Shown here: positions 16,578 to 25,889 of the stretch, one piece after another
How the letters are laid out: every line of letters begins with the position of its first letter
Numbering within the stretch: position 1 is the stretch's first letter
Source of the DNA: Ensifer adhaerens
GTDB lineage: Bacteria > Pseudomonadota > Alphaproteobacteria > Rhizobiales > Rhizobiaceae
NCBI RefSeq assembly: GCF_000697965.2
Contig: NZ_CP015881.1
Coordinates: 1,116,001 to 1,180,000 of the forward strand
Reading direction: 5' to 3'
DNA: 64,000 nt
Notes under the pieces: model-generated
What the model was told of the DNA's origin: nothing
What the model saw: only the letters and a program-made list of their open reading frames with translations
The model's database searches: none
Program-made: the position numbers and the translations under genes

Positions 16578-17084
16578 GCTAACTTTCCCTTTAGAAGGCG
16601 GGGCTTCCCGGTTGAGCGTTCGACTTCGCAGACGCGGCATTGATGCGCCAAAGACCGACGCGGTTTCAAGCATTTTCATTACTGATCTGGCAAATTGAGT
16701 GCACGCGGGCGCCGCATGATGACCGCGCGATATGGAACGGCCGTCGCGCTGGCGCCGTTCAGTGCTCGGTTGTTCTAGCTTCCAAGCGATCGAGGCGGCG
16801 GCGAACGCACGCCACCTGACGACGCTTCGGTAACGACCTACCGCCGGAACCCTCTGCTCTCCGCCGATCATCGCCTGCAAAGGCCGGGCGCTGAGAAGTG
16901 TCTCCCGGTCCATGCCGACTTTGCTGCCATACTTGTCCAGCTGTCGCCAACCTCCTGAGCGGTGACGACGCATCGGGTCTTCCTGGTTCATCCAGTGTTG
17001 AAGAAAAATTGAAGTGCAAGGGCCCTTTCGCCGTGCTCTAACCATTGCGATCGCCAATCGCCCGGAAAAACTGAGGACCTGCCG
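16578..17084. other. Upstream region of the export gene
   Basis: About 500 bases with no convincing protein gene, although the minus frame of the export gene stays open to 17318 without protein-like sequence or SD. It must contain the export-gene promoter and includes a fragment (16704-16769) of the small repeat family. Confidence 0.4.
16704..16769 (+). repeat. Fragment of the small repeat family, copy B
   Basis: Reads RGRRMMTARYGTAVALA on the plus strand, matching the middle of the copies at 14962 and 17644 at both DNA and protein level, then diverges and stops. The start codon and SD are absent, so it is a fragment. It lies 130 bases upstream of the export gene start. Confidence 0.6.
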
Positions 17085-17282
17085 GTGGATTTCGAACGGA
17101 TCGGACGCGCCCGCCTGATGATGCGGCTCCCTCATCATCGAAAGAAGCTCGCGGAGAGTGAATTCCTCGCCCTTACCAGCCTGATCGAAAACTACGGCGC
17201 GGCAGTGATTGAGAATAAAGAACACGATTGCCAGGCAATTGAAGAAAAGGTCGATCGACTTCTCGCGTCGCTTTTCTCCTGA
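17085..17282 (+). CDS. Small hypothetical protein (65 aa)
   Basis: A possible gene from GTG 17085 with GAGGA 7 bases upstream. The product is charged and helical in appearance (HHRKKLAESEFLALTSLIENYGAAVIENKEHDCQAIEEKVDRLLASLF) without signal or membrane segment. It precedes the better supported 70-residue gene at 17368 by 85 bases on the same strand. No family recognised; the opposite strand is also open, so coding status is uncertain. Confidence 0.35.
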   Translation: MDFERIGRARLMMRLPHHRKKLAESEFLALTSLIENYGAAVIENKEHDCQAIEEKVDRLLASLFS

Positions 17283-17367
17283 CTTTGCTTTGGGTATGCC
17301 GCTTTCCCGGTCGGGCAAAATACTTTATTTTAGTTTTATCTTATATTTTGATTGCAGGAGGGCATCC

Positions 17368-17580
17368 ATGGGGCTTGGCGGGACAACGATCAGAGCCGAA
17401 TTTCTGGGCAACTATTCTGTCGCTTCCCTCGATCCCCTTTTGGGGGTCTTCGAGCTATCAACTTCGACGGATACGACGATCGAGGTGCTGCTGGACCGGT
17501 ACAACGCGGAGGCATTGCTGTCGGCCCTCGCGCAGCTCCTGGCGCAGGGAGAGGCATCGGAGTTTGATGATGGGATGTGA
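17368..17580 (+). CDS. Small hypothetical protein (70 aa)
   Basis: Starts at ATG 17368, 6 bases after a near-perfect SD (AGGAGGG). The 70-residue product is acidic and soluble, with the conserved-looking segment EFLGNYSVASLDPLLGVFELSTSTDTTIEVLLDRYNAEALLSALAQLLAQGEA: two or three beta-strands followed by a helix. I recognise it only as a type of small protein seen in rhizobia, without a known role. SD strength and amino-acid composition support real coding. It is followed 63 bases later by the small repeat-family gene at 17644. Confidence 0.65.
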   Translation: MGLGGTTIRAEFLGNYSVASLDPLLGVFELSTSTDTTIEVLLDRYNAEALLSALAQLLAQGEASEFDDGM

Positions 17581-17643
17581 AGGGTTTGCTCGACAATGTG
17601 CGCTACTATCCAGACGAGGCGTGACGCCGGCTGGAGGATGGTG

Positions 17644-17766
17644 ATGGGCTATGATTGGAATGGCGCTCGCGGGCGCCGAATGAAGATCGCGCGGTTTGGA
17701 ACGGCCGTCGCGCTCGCGGCCCTACTGTTTTCGGTCGTGGCCCAAGTGGTGGGGCGAACGATATAG
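17644..17766 (+). CDS. Small repeat-family membrane protein, copy C (40 aa)
   Basis: From ATG 17644 with GGAGG 7 bases upstream. The product begins MGYDWNGARGRRMKIARFGT and continues with a complete membrane segment (AVALAALLFSVVAQVV) and a short positive end (GRTI). The basic stretch before the membrane segment implies the N-terminus stays inside. This is the most intact of three related copies within 3 kb (others at 14962 and 16704). No function known; the spread of copies near export genes suggests either a mobile small element or a repeated regulatory leader peptide. Confidence 0.55.
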   Translation: MGYDWNGARGRRMKIARFGTAVALAALLFSVVAQVVGRTI

Positions 17767-18034
17767 GGAAAAGTAGATTGATGCTCTGGGCGGTTGGGAT
17801 GATCGCAGGGCGCGATTGCGGAGTTGCTACCGCGAAGACGGAGTCCTAAAGACAACGCAAGATGGCTGCCCGCGACGGAAAACGGCAAACCGGTGTCGCA
17901 GAGCCAATGGTCGCCGGTGAGCCGCCGGTCGATCGAAGCCCCGTCAACGGAACGGAAGTATCGGTCCAGCGCCGTCTCATCTATCGGTATCGCGTCAATC
18001 GCAACGCGACACCTCCCTATAGACCTCGCGGGCG

Positions 18035-21000
18035 TCAGAACCGGACGCGCGCACCGACTTTCGCACCAGCCGCCTGCGAACCGTCGCCCTCGATGTTGAA
18101 GAGCAGCGAGAAGTCGAGGCCCCAGTTGTCGTTGTTGCTGAGCGCGAGCCCGGCCGAGACCCGGCCAAACAGGCCTTCGCCATCGAGCGACGCAAAGCCG
18201 ACATCGGCGCCGACCGTCGGCGACAGGATCAGGCCGTTTTCCAGTTCCAGCGTCCGCTCGACATCAAGACCGATGCTGAAGCGGGCTTGCTCCTCGATGA
18301 ACCCCTTGAGGTCGATCGTCTCTCCGAGCGCGTTCCTGGCGGTGTAATCGTCGACCTCTTCGTTGAAGTAGACGGCCCTGAGCTTCGGGGTGAGCACCGT
18401 GATCTCGTCGAGCTGCCACTCGCCGGTCAGCTTGACGTCCGCCATCCAGCGGGTCGTGTCAAAGGTGCCGGTGAAGATACCGGTATCGATGTCGTTCGAG
18501 GAGCCGCCATAGAGCAGGTTGGCATCGAGGAACACACCTTGTCCGATTTCGAACGACGCATAGGGACCGGCAAGCCAGCCATTGCCGGTCAGTTCGGCGT
18601 CCTCGTCGGTCGGGTCGCTCGTGTAGTCGTAGTGGAACGACAGGCCGACCAGCGCCCGCTCGCTGATCAGGTAATCGGCGCCGATCGAAAACAGGGCGAA
18701 GTTGCCCCACTTGTCACTATCGTCGTCCTTGTCCTTGTGGAACAGAAAGCTGCCATCCATCCAGACGTCGAAGGGCTGGTCGGTCTTCACGAAGGTTTGG
18801 CCGGCAGCCGCCGCGTCGGCTGCGTCGCGCGCCGCCTGGATCTGCGTGAGGCTGGTGGAAAACCCAAGGCGCGCGCCATTCTCCGATGGTGTGACCGCCG
18901 TCGTCACCGGATCGGTGCTCATCGCCGCCCGTCGCCGCTCGATCAGCCCCGGAACCTTGACCGTCGACGACAGCAGGCTCTGCCGGTTGCGCACGAAATC
19001 GCGCACCAGGCCGTCGATCTCTTCCCCGGCTGCGACACGGTCCAGTGCGATCTTGTAAGTGACAGTTCCAGCACCCGACGTACCGAGTGCGCTTCTCAAG
19101 GTGTAGCTAACCACCGCCGAACCGGAATAGGACGGATTGGGCGTGAACTTTAGATAATAGCCGACCGGCGTAAAGCTGCCGGCGGCTGCAAGCTCGCCCT
19201 CGATGATCTCGGCTGTGCCAGCGATCGGCGGCGAGACCGAGGCGACGGCGGCACTGGTGAACGGACCGCCGGTGGCACCGGCGTTGAGATAGATGTTGTT
19301 CGGTGTCGTGCCCGCGGGCACGTCGACGACGATGCTGGGCGCCGTCACCGCACGCGGGTTGAGTTTGAGCGTATAGGCCGCCGAACCGCTGGCGCCACGG
19401 CTGTCGACGACGCCAATGGTGAAGCGATAGGTGTCGGGCACCGCATCCGCGGCCAGCGGCCCGGTCAGTTCGCCGGTCGAGACATTGAGCACCATGCCCT
19501 TTGGCAAAGTGCCGCTCTTGACGCTGTAAATCAGGGCGCCGGTGCCGCCGCTTGCGGAAATCGGCGCGGAATAGGCCTCACCGACCATGGCATCCGGAAG
19601 GCTGCCGGCCGCCGGGCTGAAGACGATGTTGGCCGAGACGACGGCAATGCGATAGCTCGCCTGCCCCGTCGCCCCGTTGGCGTCCGTCGCCGTCACCGTG
19701 AAGGCGAAGTCGCTGTCGGCGCCCGGTCGCCCGGAGATCGCGCCGCTGACTGGATCGAGCGTCAGCCCGCCCGGCAATGCCCCGGATGTAACCTGATACA
19801 GATAGGGTGCCGTGCCGGCGCTGGCCGTCAGGCTCTGGCTATAGGAAACCCCGGCGACGGCGGCCGCAAGCGTGCCACCGGTCGGAGAAAGGACGAGCAC
19901 CGGCGGCGAGACCGTCACCGTGACGGTTGCCGGCGTGGATGTGCCAGTCGCATTCGTCGCCGTGTAGGTGAAGCTGTCGGCGCCGGAATAGCCGGGTTGG
20001 GGTGTATAGAGGATCTGCAAGCCGGACACCGACGCATTGCCGCGCGACGGCGGGCTTGCGATCGCGAGCGATGCGGCTGCACCGCCCGAAATGCTGGGCG
20101 AGATGACGTTTGCCGCCGAGTTTGCGGCAACCGTAAGCGCAACCGCACCGGCCGACGGCGCCTCAACCGCCACTGCCAAGCTATAGGTGACAGAGCCGGT
20201 CGCGCTGTTCGCGTCGGTCGCCTCGATCGTGAAGTTGAAGTTGCCGTCCACCGTCGGTGTGCCCGACAGGCGGCCGTTGGCCGCGAGCGTCAGGCCAGGC
20301 GGCTGCGAACCGGTGATCGCGTAGCTGTAAGGCCCGGTTCCACTGGTCGCCGAAATCGTCTGATCGTAGGGCTGGGCAACTGTCGCCCCGGGAAGCGGTC
20401 CCGGAAGGGGCGTAAAGGCGAAGATCGGTGGAGACACCGTCACCGTGACCGTCGCCGGCGCCGATGTCCCGGTCGCGTTCGTTGCGGTGTAGCTGAAGGT
20501 GTCAGTACCGGAGAAACCCGCGGCGGGCGTATAGTTGAACGACGTTCCAGCCACCGTGGCAGTGCCGTGTGATGGCGCGGTAGTGACGGTTACGGAAGCC
20601 GCAGCGCCACCGGAAAGATTGGGCGCAATGACATTCGCCGTCGAGTTGGCGGCAACCGTCTTCGTCGTTGCTCCGGCAATCGGCGCTTGCACCCGAACAA
20701 TCAGGCTGTAGCTGCCGCTGGTCCCGGTCGCACCATAGGCATCGGTGGCCGCGATCGTGAAGGCGAAGGTACCGTCCTCGTTCGGCGTGCCCGAAAGAAC
20801 GCCCGACGACGCGAGCGAAAGCCCGCCCGGCAAGGCGCCACTCGCGATCGCGAAGCTATAGGGCGATGTGCCATCCGTGGCCGTGAAGCTCACGCTATAG
20901 GCGGTCGCCACGGTTGCAACCGGCAATGAGCCCGCAGCCGGTGAAAAGGCAAAGATCGGCGCCGAGACCGCGAACGACTGGCTGACACTGGGTGCCGCCA

Positions 21001-24000
21001 GATAGGCGCCGTCGCCGGCCTGTGAGACCTCGATGGTGCAGGTGCCGCCGTTGCGGAAGGTTGCTGCACCGCTTGAAGTGACGACGCAGACGCTGGGCGT
21101 CATGGATTGCCAGGCCACAGGGAGCCCGGAACTGGCGCTCGCGATCAGGTTCACCGGCGTCGTATAGTTCTGAGGTCCGGGATTGGAAAAGATGATCGTT
21201 TGCGGCCCCTTCGGGGTGACAGAATTGGAGGCGCCGGACGCGAGCCCCGTACCAGTGCTGTTGGCAGCCGTCACCGTGAACGTGTAGCCGGTGCCATTCG
21301 TCAGGCCGGCCACCGTGAGCGGACTCGCGGGGCCCGTCTCGGTCAGGCCGCCGGGGCTGGCTGTAACGGTGTAGCCGGTGATCGGCGCACCACCAGTATT
21401 GGCCGGCGCGGCAAAGGAGACCTCGGCCGAGGCGTTGCCGGCCGTGGCTACAACGCCGGTCGGCGCGCCCGGCGCAATCGCGTTGACCACGAACGATCGG
21501 CTAACCTGCGTTGCCGGCAGATAGGTGCCGTCGCCGGGCTGGTCGGCGTTGATGGTACAGGTGCCGATCGATACGAAGGACAGAAGTCCAGCGGGACTGA
21601 TCGTGCAGACCGCCGTCGTCGACGATGTGAAGCTCACCGTCAGGCCGGAGTCCGCACTCGCCGTCAGGGTCGGCGTGGTGCCGAAGCTCTGGGCACCCGG
21701 GTTGGCAAAGGTGATCGTCTGGATCGTGCGCGGCGTCACCGCGTTGGAGGCGGTCGACGCAGGGCCAGGACCGGCGTTGTTTTCAGCGACCACCGTGAAC
21801 GTATAGCTCGTGCCGTTCGTCAGCCCCGTGATGACCACCGGACTGGAGGTGCCGTCTCCCGTCAAACCGTCCGGGCTTGAGGTGACGACGTAGCGCGAGA
21901 TCAGCGCCCCGCCGTTGCTTGAGGGCGCAACAAAGGCAACCATCGCCTGGCTGTCGCCAGCCGTCGCAACAACTCCCGTCGGCGCGGCCGGAGCAACCGC
22001 ATTCACTATGAAGCTCTGGCTTACCCGTGGCGCAGCCTCAGTGGCGGCGTCACCGGCTTGGTCTGCGTGAATGGTGCATGTCCCCATCGATTGGAACGCC
22101 AATTCACCGCCAGGATCGATTGTGCACACACCTGCCGTCGCGGAGGTGAAGCTGACGGGCAAGCTGGAACTCGCCGTTGCCGTCAAGGTAGGCGTCGTAC
22201 CAAAAGATTGGGAACCGGGGTTGGCAAACGTGATCGTCTGCGGCGCTTTCGGCGTCACGGCGTTGGAAGCACCGGAAGCGACACCCGTCCCGGCAACGTT
22301 GGTTGCTGCGACCGTAAACGTATACCTCATGCCGTTGGTCAAGCCAGTGACGTCGATCGGGCTTGACGGTCCCGTCGCGGTAACGCCTCCCGGGCTCGCT
22401 GTAACTATGTAGCCTGTAATCGAGCTGCCGCCGTTAAAGGCAGGCGCGGAGAAACTCACACGTGCGCTAGCATCATTGGCCGTAGCCGCAGCCCCAGTCG
22501 GAGCATCAGGAGCGATTGCTGTAACATTGATGCTGTAACTTTCGCTGGCCGTCCGGCTATGCATGTCGGTGGCCGTGATGGTGAAGCTGAAGGCTCCCCC
22601 AACCGTTGGCGTCCCGCTGATTGCGCCGCTTGCAGACGCAAGGCCGAGACCGGGCGGAAGTGTGCCGGGGACGACGGAGTAGCTGACCGTTCCCAACCCG
22701 TTTACGGCGGCAATCGACGTGTCGGAATAGGCCGTCCCTGCAGTCGCGGCCGTCAACGCGCCGCCTGCGGGCGTGAGCGTCATCGGTGGCGCGGAAATCG
22801 CGATGCTGTAGGCGGCTGACGCCGAACCGGCGGTCGAGCCTGTCGCTGTGATCGTGAAATTTTTGGTGCCGTATCCGGCCGCCGTCGGCGTACCGACAAT
22901 CGCCCCAGCCGAACTCAGACTGAGGCCGTCTGGAAGCGCGCCCGCCGTCACCGTATAGGTGAACGTCCCCAATCCGCCGCTAGCAGAGATCGACGCACCC
23001 GGGTAGACGACGTTCACGTCGCCCCCGGCAAGGGCCCCACCCGCCGGCGTCAGCACCACCGGTGGGGCCGCGATGGTGATCGAATAGGCCTTGGAATCGG
23101 TCCCGACGGTCGCAGCCGTGGCCGTCACCGTGAAAGGCGTGGAACCATAGGCGCTAGGAAGCGGCGTGCCGGTGATCGCGCCCGTCGAGGGATTGATGGT
23201 GAGACCCGGCGGCAAGGCGCCCGCCGACACCGAATAGGTGATCGCGCCGACCCCGCCCGTCGCGGAAATCGACGTGTTCGAATACGCAACGCCCACCGTT
23301 CCACCTGACAAGGCGGTGTTGTTTGCCGGCGTAAGCACCACGGGCGGCGCACTGACGGCAATGGAGTAGTTCGCGATGGCCGAGCCGGAGGTCGCGGCCG
23401 TCGCCGTGACGGTAAAGTTCGCAGTCCCGATCGCCGCAGCGGTCGGCGTCCCGGTAATTGCACCCGTCGTCGTGTTCAAGGCGAGACCTGCTGGAAGCGA
23501 ACCTGCGGTCACCGCGTAACTGATTGCCCCTGCCCCCCCGCTTGCCGAGATCCCTTGCGAATAGGCGCTGCCAACCGTTGCGGCAGGAAGCGCGCCGCTC
23601 GCCGGGCTGATCGTCACCGGTGGAAAGGAGTTGACGATGACTGTTACATCCTGCGCCAGGAAATGGACGCCACCGGTCGAGATCGTCGTGCTGTCCTGGA
23701 CTTTCAGCTTGAAGGTGAAACTTCCTGCCGCTGTCGGCGTGCCGGACAAAAGGCCGCTTGACGAAAGGTTCAAGCCGCTCGGCAGCGTGCCGGTGTCGCG
23801 TGTGTAGGTATATCCCGGCGTGCCACCGTTCGCTGTAAACTGGACGCTATATGGTACGCCAACCCCACCATCTGGCGGATTGTCCGGCGTCACGTCGATC
23901 ACGGGCGCCGCGATTGTCACACCATAGCTCTTGTCGAAGGTGATCGGTGTCGGCGCGGTCGAATCCGTTACACGCACTGTGAAATTGTACGGGCCCGAAC

Positions 24001-24541
24001 CGGTCGGCGTTCCGGAAAGCACACCGGCCGAAGAGAGCGTCAGCCCCGGAGGCAACGTGCCGCCGACACGGGCGTAGGTGTAAGGTGACACCCCGCCCGT
24101 CGTGGCGATCGTCTGACTGTAGGCGCTGCTGATGGCGGGTGCAGGCAGGGAAACGGGGGTAACCGTCAAGGGAGAACTCACCGGCACAACGGTCACGTTG
24201 AACGTAACCGGCGTGGCGTCGTCGTCTTTCACGATGAACGTGTCGGACGTCGTTCCGTCACCGTTGTTGGCATAGACTAACTGGTTGGTGAGCGGAATGT
24301 TAAACGACAGGCTACCATGGGCAGGGTTTTGGATCGCAGGCTGAATGAACCCCCAATCAGAACAGGTGATAGTTACACTTCCGCCGGACTGCACCGTCAC
24401 GTTCTGGGTTGTTCCGCAAAGACCAGCCTGCGCCGAAGACACAGGTGCCATCGCCGCCAGGGAAAGGACCGTGAGGAAACAAAAGAGTAGCGCAAAGTGA
24501 CCGCGCCCAGCGCCTGCCCGACCAAAGATCTGGTGAAACAT
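18035..24541 (-). CDS. Giant Ig-like/FN3-repeat autotransporter adhesin
   Basis: A 2168-residue surface protein from ATG 24541 (AGGGG 6 bases upstream); the frame extends to 24697 without SD. Residues 1-39 are a long signal peptide ending in SSAQA. Then comes an Ig-like domain (to about 120), six He_PIG-type Ig domains (each with a YS-start, G(T/A)LP.GL.L and G.I.GTP signature) to about 690, three units of FN3 plus a PQTITFANPG...FGTTPTLTA module to about 1190, four more He_PIG domains interspersed with two domains ending GTDTFSYTATNATGTS...VTVTVSPP, a linker, and from about 1890 a C-terminal autotransporter beta-barrel ending in Phe (KVGARVRF). The barrel inserts in the outer membrane and displays the rod-like repeats, so the likely role is adhesion or biofilm formation. 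Adjacent and divergent to three tail-collar genes. Confidence 0.88.
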   Translation of the reverse strand: MFHQIFGRAGAGRGHFALLFCFLTVLSLAAMAPVSSAQAGLCGTTQNVTVQSGGSVTITCSDWGFIQPAIQNPAHGSLSFNIPLTNQLVYANNGDGTTSDTFIVKDDDATPVTFNVTVVPVSSPLTVTPVSLPAPAISSAYSQTIATTGGVSPYTYARVGGTLPPGLTLSSAGVLSGTPTGSGPYNFTVRVTDSTAPTPITFDKSYGVTIAAPVIDVTPDNPPDGGVGVPYSVQFTANGGTPGYTYTRDTGTLPSGLNLSSSGLLSGTPTAAGSFTFKLKVQDSTTISTGGVHFLAQDVTVIVNSFPPVTISPASGALPAATVGSAYSQGISASGGAGAISYAVTAGSLPAGLALNTTTGAITGTPTAAAIGTANFTVTATAATSGSAIANYSIAVSAPPVVLTPANNTALSGGTVGVAYSNTSISATGGVGAITYSVSAGALPPGLTINPSTGAITGTPLPSAYGSTPFTVTATAATVGTDSKAYSITIAAPPVVLTPAGGALAGGDVNVVYPGASISASGGLGTFTYTVTAGALPDGLSLSSAGAIVGTPTAAGYGTKNFTITATGSTAGSASAAYSIAISAPPMTLTPAGGALTAATAGTAYSDTSIAAVNGLGTVSYSVVPGTLPPGLGLASASGAISGTPTVGGAFSFTITATDMHSRTASESYSINVTAIAPDAPTGAAATANDASARVSFSAPAFNGGSSITGYIVTASPGGVTATGPSSPIDVTGLTNGMRYTFTVAATNVAGTGVASGASNAVTPKAPQTITFANPGSQSFGTTPTLTATASSSLPVSFTSATAGVCTIDPGGELAFQSMGTCTIHADQAGDAATEAAPRVSQSFIVNAVAPAAPTGVVATAGDSQAMVAFVAPSSNGGALISRYVVTSSPDGLTGDGTSSPVVITGLTNGTSYTFTVVAENNAGPGPASTASNAVTPRTIQTITFANPGAQSFGTTPTLTASADSGLTVSFTSSTTAVCTISPAGLLSFVSIGTCTINADQPGDGTYLPATQVSRSFVVNAIAPGAPTGVVATAGNASAEVSFAAPANTGGAPITGYTVTASPGGLTETGPASPLTVAGLTNGTGYTFTVTAANSTGTGLASGASNSVTPKGPQTIIFSNPGPQNYTTPVNLIASASSGLPVAWQSMTPSVCVVTSSGAATFRNGGTCTIEVSQAGDGAYLAAPSVSQSFAVSAPIFAFSPAAGSLPVATVATAYSVSFTATDGTSPYSFAIASGALPGGLSLASSGVLSGTPNEDGTFAFTIAATDAYGATGTSGSYSLIVRVQAPIAGATTKTVAANSTANVIAPNLSGGAAASVTVTTAPSHGTATVAGTSFNYTPAAGFSGTDTFSYTATNATGTSAPATVTVTVSPPIFAFTPLPGPLPGATVAQPYDQTISATSGTGPYSYAITGSQPPGLTLAANGRLSGTPTVDGNFNFTIEATDANSATGSVTYSLAVAVEAPSAGAVALTVAANSAANVISPSISGGAAASLAIASPPSRGNASVSGLQILYTPQPGYSGADSFTYTATNATGTSTPATVTVTVSPPVLVLSPTGGTLAAAVAGVSYSQSLTASAGTAPYLYQVTSGALPGGLTLDPVSGAISGRPGADSDFAFTVTATDANGATGQASYRIAVVSANIVFSPAAGSLPDAMVGEAYSAPISASGGTGALIYSVKSGTLPKGMVLNVSTGELTGPLAADAVPDTYRFTIGVVDSRGASGSAAYTLKLNPRAVTAPSIVVDVPAGTTPNNIYLNAGATGGPFTSAAVASVSPPIAGTAEIIEGELAAAGSFTPVGYYLKFTPNPSYSGSAVVSYTLRSALGTSGAGTVTYKIALDRVAAGEEIDGLVRDFVRNRQSLLSSTVKVPGLIERRRAAMSTDPVTTAVTPSENGARLGFSTSLTQIQAARDAADAAAAGQTFVKTDQPFDVWMDGSFLFHKDKDDDSDKWGNFALFSIGADYLISERALVGLSFHYDYTSDPTDEDAELTGNGWLAGPYASFEIGQGVFLDANLLYGGSSNDIDTGIFTGTFDTTRWMADVKLTGEWQLDEITVLTPKLRAVYFNEEVDDYTARNALGETIDLKGFIEEQARFSIGLDVERTLELENGLILSPTVGADVGFASLDGEGLFGRVSAGLALSNNDNWGLDFSLLFNIEGDGSQAAGAKVGARVRF

Positions 24542-24782
24542 GTCCTGCCCCTGTACGCACTGCGCGTTTCGTGGACGCGAGCCCATCGCCACGCTCAGCC
24601 CCTTCCAAAGCCACGCACTGCTTGACACGAAAATTCGAGTCACACAACCAGGACTAGTGCGACTTATGCGGGAATTCGAATAAAAAAGTGTCCGCATGCA
24701 CTCTTCCCAAGATGCGCGTTATGAGGGAGAGTGTGCGAAAGGCGCAAACTAGAGTCGTTAAGATTTATCGGAAGGGGCAGCG
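24542..24782. promoter_or_regulatory. Divergent promoter region, autotransporter / tail-collar genes
   Basis: The 241 bases between the two start codons must carry the promoters of both divergent transcription units, which suggests joint control. I see no clear operator palindrome. Confidence 0.5.
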
Positions 24783-25304
24783 ATGACCGAGGTCTATGTC
24801 GGGCAGATCATGATGACCGGATTTGGTTTTGCGCCGAAGGGCTTTGCTCTCTGCAACGGTCAGGTGATGGCAATCGCCCAAAATCAGGCCTTGTTTTCGC
24901 TGCTGGGCACTTACTACGGTGGCAACGGCACGACAAACTTCATGCTTCCAAATTTGCAAGGCCGCGCGCCTGTTTCGTACGGCAATTCTGTCGATCCAAG
25001 CTGGCAACCTACCACCGCGATGGCGGAGATTGGGGGCGTGGAGAGCGTGACATTAAATACGCAGCAGATCCCCTCTCATCTTCATCAGGGTAATGGAACG
25101 ACGGCCGTTGGAGATCAACGTGCGCCGTCGCTCTTCGGTACGACAACCCTGCCGATCTATGCGCAACCCGGTGGATCTCAGGTGCCTTTATCATCCCAGA
25201 CCATCGCGCCTGCGGGCGGTGGGCAGCCCCACGCGAATGTGCAACCCTTCAACGTCATCAACTTCTGCATCGCGCTGTCGGGCGTCTACCCGTCGCGCAA
25301 CTGA
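24783..25304 (+). CDS. Phage tail-collar domain protein (MdpB-like), copy 1
   Basis: A 173-residue protein from ATG 24783 with GGAAGGGGC upstream. The N-terminal 60 residues form a tail-collar fold: VGQIMMTGFGFAPKGFALCNGQVMAIAQNQALFSLLGTYYGGNGTTNFMLPNLQGR, found at the tip of phage fibres and in microcystin-dependent protein MdpB. The C-terminal half is a beta-rich region ending INFCIALSGVYPSRN. It has no signal peptide, and no other phage genes are present, so it is not a prophage remnant. The first of three tandem paralogs separated by 21 and 33 bases. Confidence 0.88.
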   Translation: MTEVYVGQIMMTGFGFAPKGFALCNGQVMAIAQNQALFSLLGTYYGGNGTTNFMLPNLQGRAPVSYGNSVDPSWQPTTAMAEIGGVESVTLNTQQIPSHLHQGNGTTAVGDQRAPSLFGTTTLPIYAQPGGSQVPLSSQTIAPAGGGQPHANVQPFNVINFCIALSGVYPSRN

Positions 25305-25325
25305 ACTCAGCCACCGGAGGTAAGC

Positions 25326-25856
25326 ATGAGCACTCCCTATGTCGGGGAAATACGAATGTTCGGGTTCCCCCGGGTGCCCACCGGTTGGCAAGCCTGCGAC
25401 GGTTCGCTGCTTTCGATCGCGGAATATGAGATGCTTTACACGCTGCTCGGGACCACCTACGGCGGAGACGGCCAGTCAACATTTCGTGTGCCTGACCTAC
25501 GCGGCCGCGTGCCGATGCACTGGGGCACGGGTCAGGGCCTGACGACGCGGGTGCTCGGTCAGCTTGCTGGCACCGAAAACGTGACGCTGGTCAGCACCCA
25601 ACTACCACCGCACGGCCACCCGATCGTCGCAACGACGGCCACTGCGGACGCCACGGCGGTCGGGCCAACTGTCATGTTAGGAGCGGTTGCCAGCGACACA
25701 CTCTACGCAACGGACGTGAGCGGCCTGACGGGCCGCGGGACATCGCCGAACTCGACCAGCCCCACAGGCGGCAGTCAGCCTCATGACAACACGATGCCGA
25801 CGCTGACGACGCACTTTTGCATTGCACTATACGGCGTCTTTCCGCAGCAGAACTGA
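25326..25856 (+). CDS. Phage tail-collar domain protein (MdpB-like), copy 2
   Basis: 176 residues from ATG 25326 with CCGGAGG 7 bases upstream. Same plan as its neighbours: VGEIRMFGFPRVPTGWQACDGSLLSIAEYEMLYTLLGTTYGGDGQSTFRVPDLRGRVP, then a variable middle part rich in Thr and Ala, ending THFCIALYGVFPQQN. The conserved cysteines (ACDG and FCIAL) sit at equal places in all three copies. The middle region differs strongly between paralogs, as expected if it is the binding surface. Function unknown; probably acts with copies 1 and 3, perhaps as a hetero-oligomer. Confidence 0.88.
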   Translation: MSTPYVGEIRMFGFPRVPTGWQACDGSLLSIAEYEMLYTLLGTTYGGDGQSTFRVPDLRGRVPMHWGTGQGLTTRVLGQLAGTENVTLVSTQLPPHGHPIVATTATADATAVGPTVMLGAVASDTLYATDVSGLTGRGTSPNSTSPTGGSQPHDNTMPTLTTHFCIALYGVFPQQN

Positions 25857-25889
25857 TCCGGGCCTGTATTTCACAATAAGGGGATAAGA

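Noticed and set aside
16578..17318. N-terminal extension of the export lipoprotein (frame open to 17318)
   Set aside because: The extension is not protein-like, has no SD, and would bury the lipoprotein signal peptide in the middle of the protein.
18035..24541. Long repeats considered as insertion elements
   Set aside because: They are in frame and encode Ig/FN3 domains of one protein.
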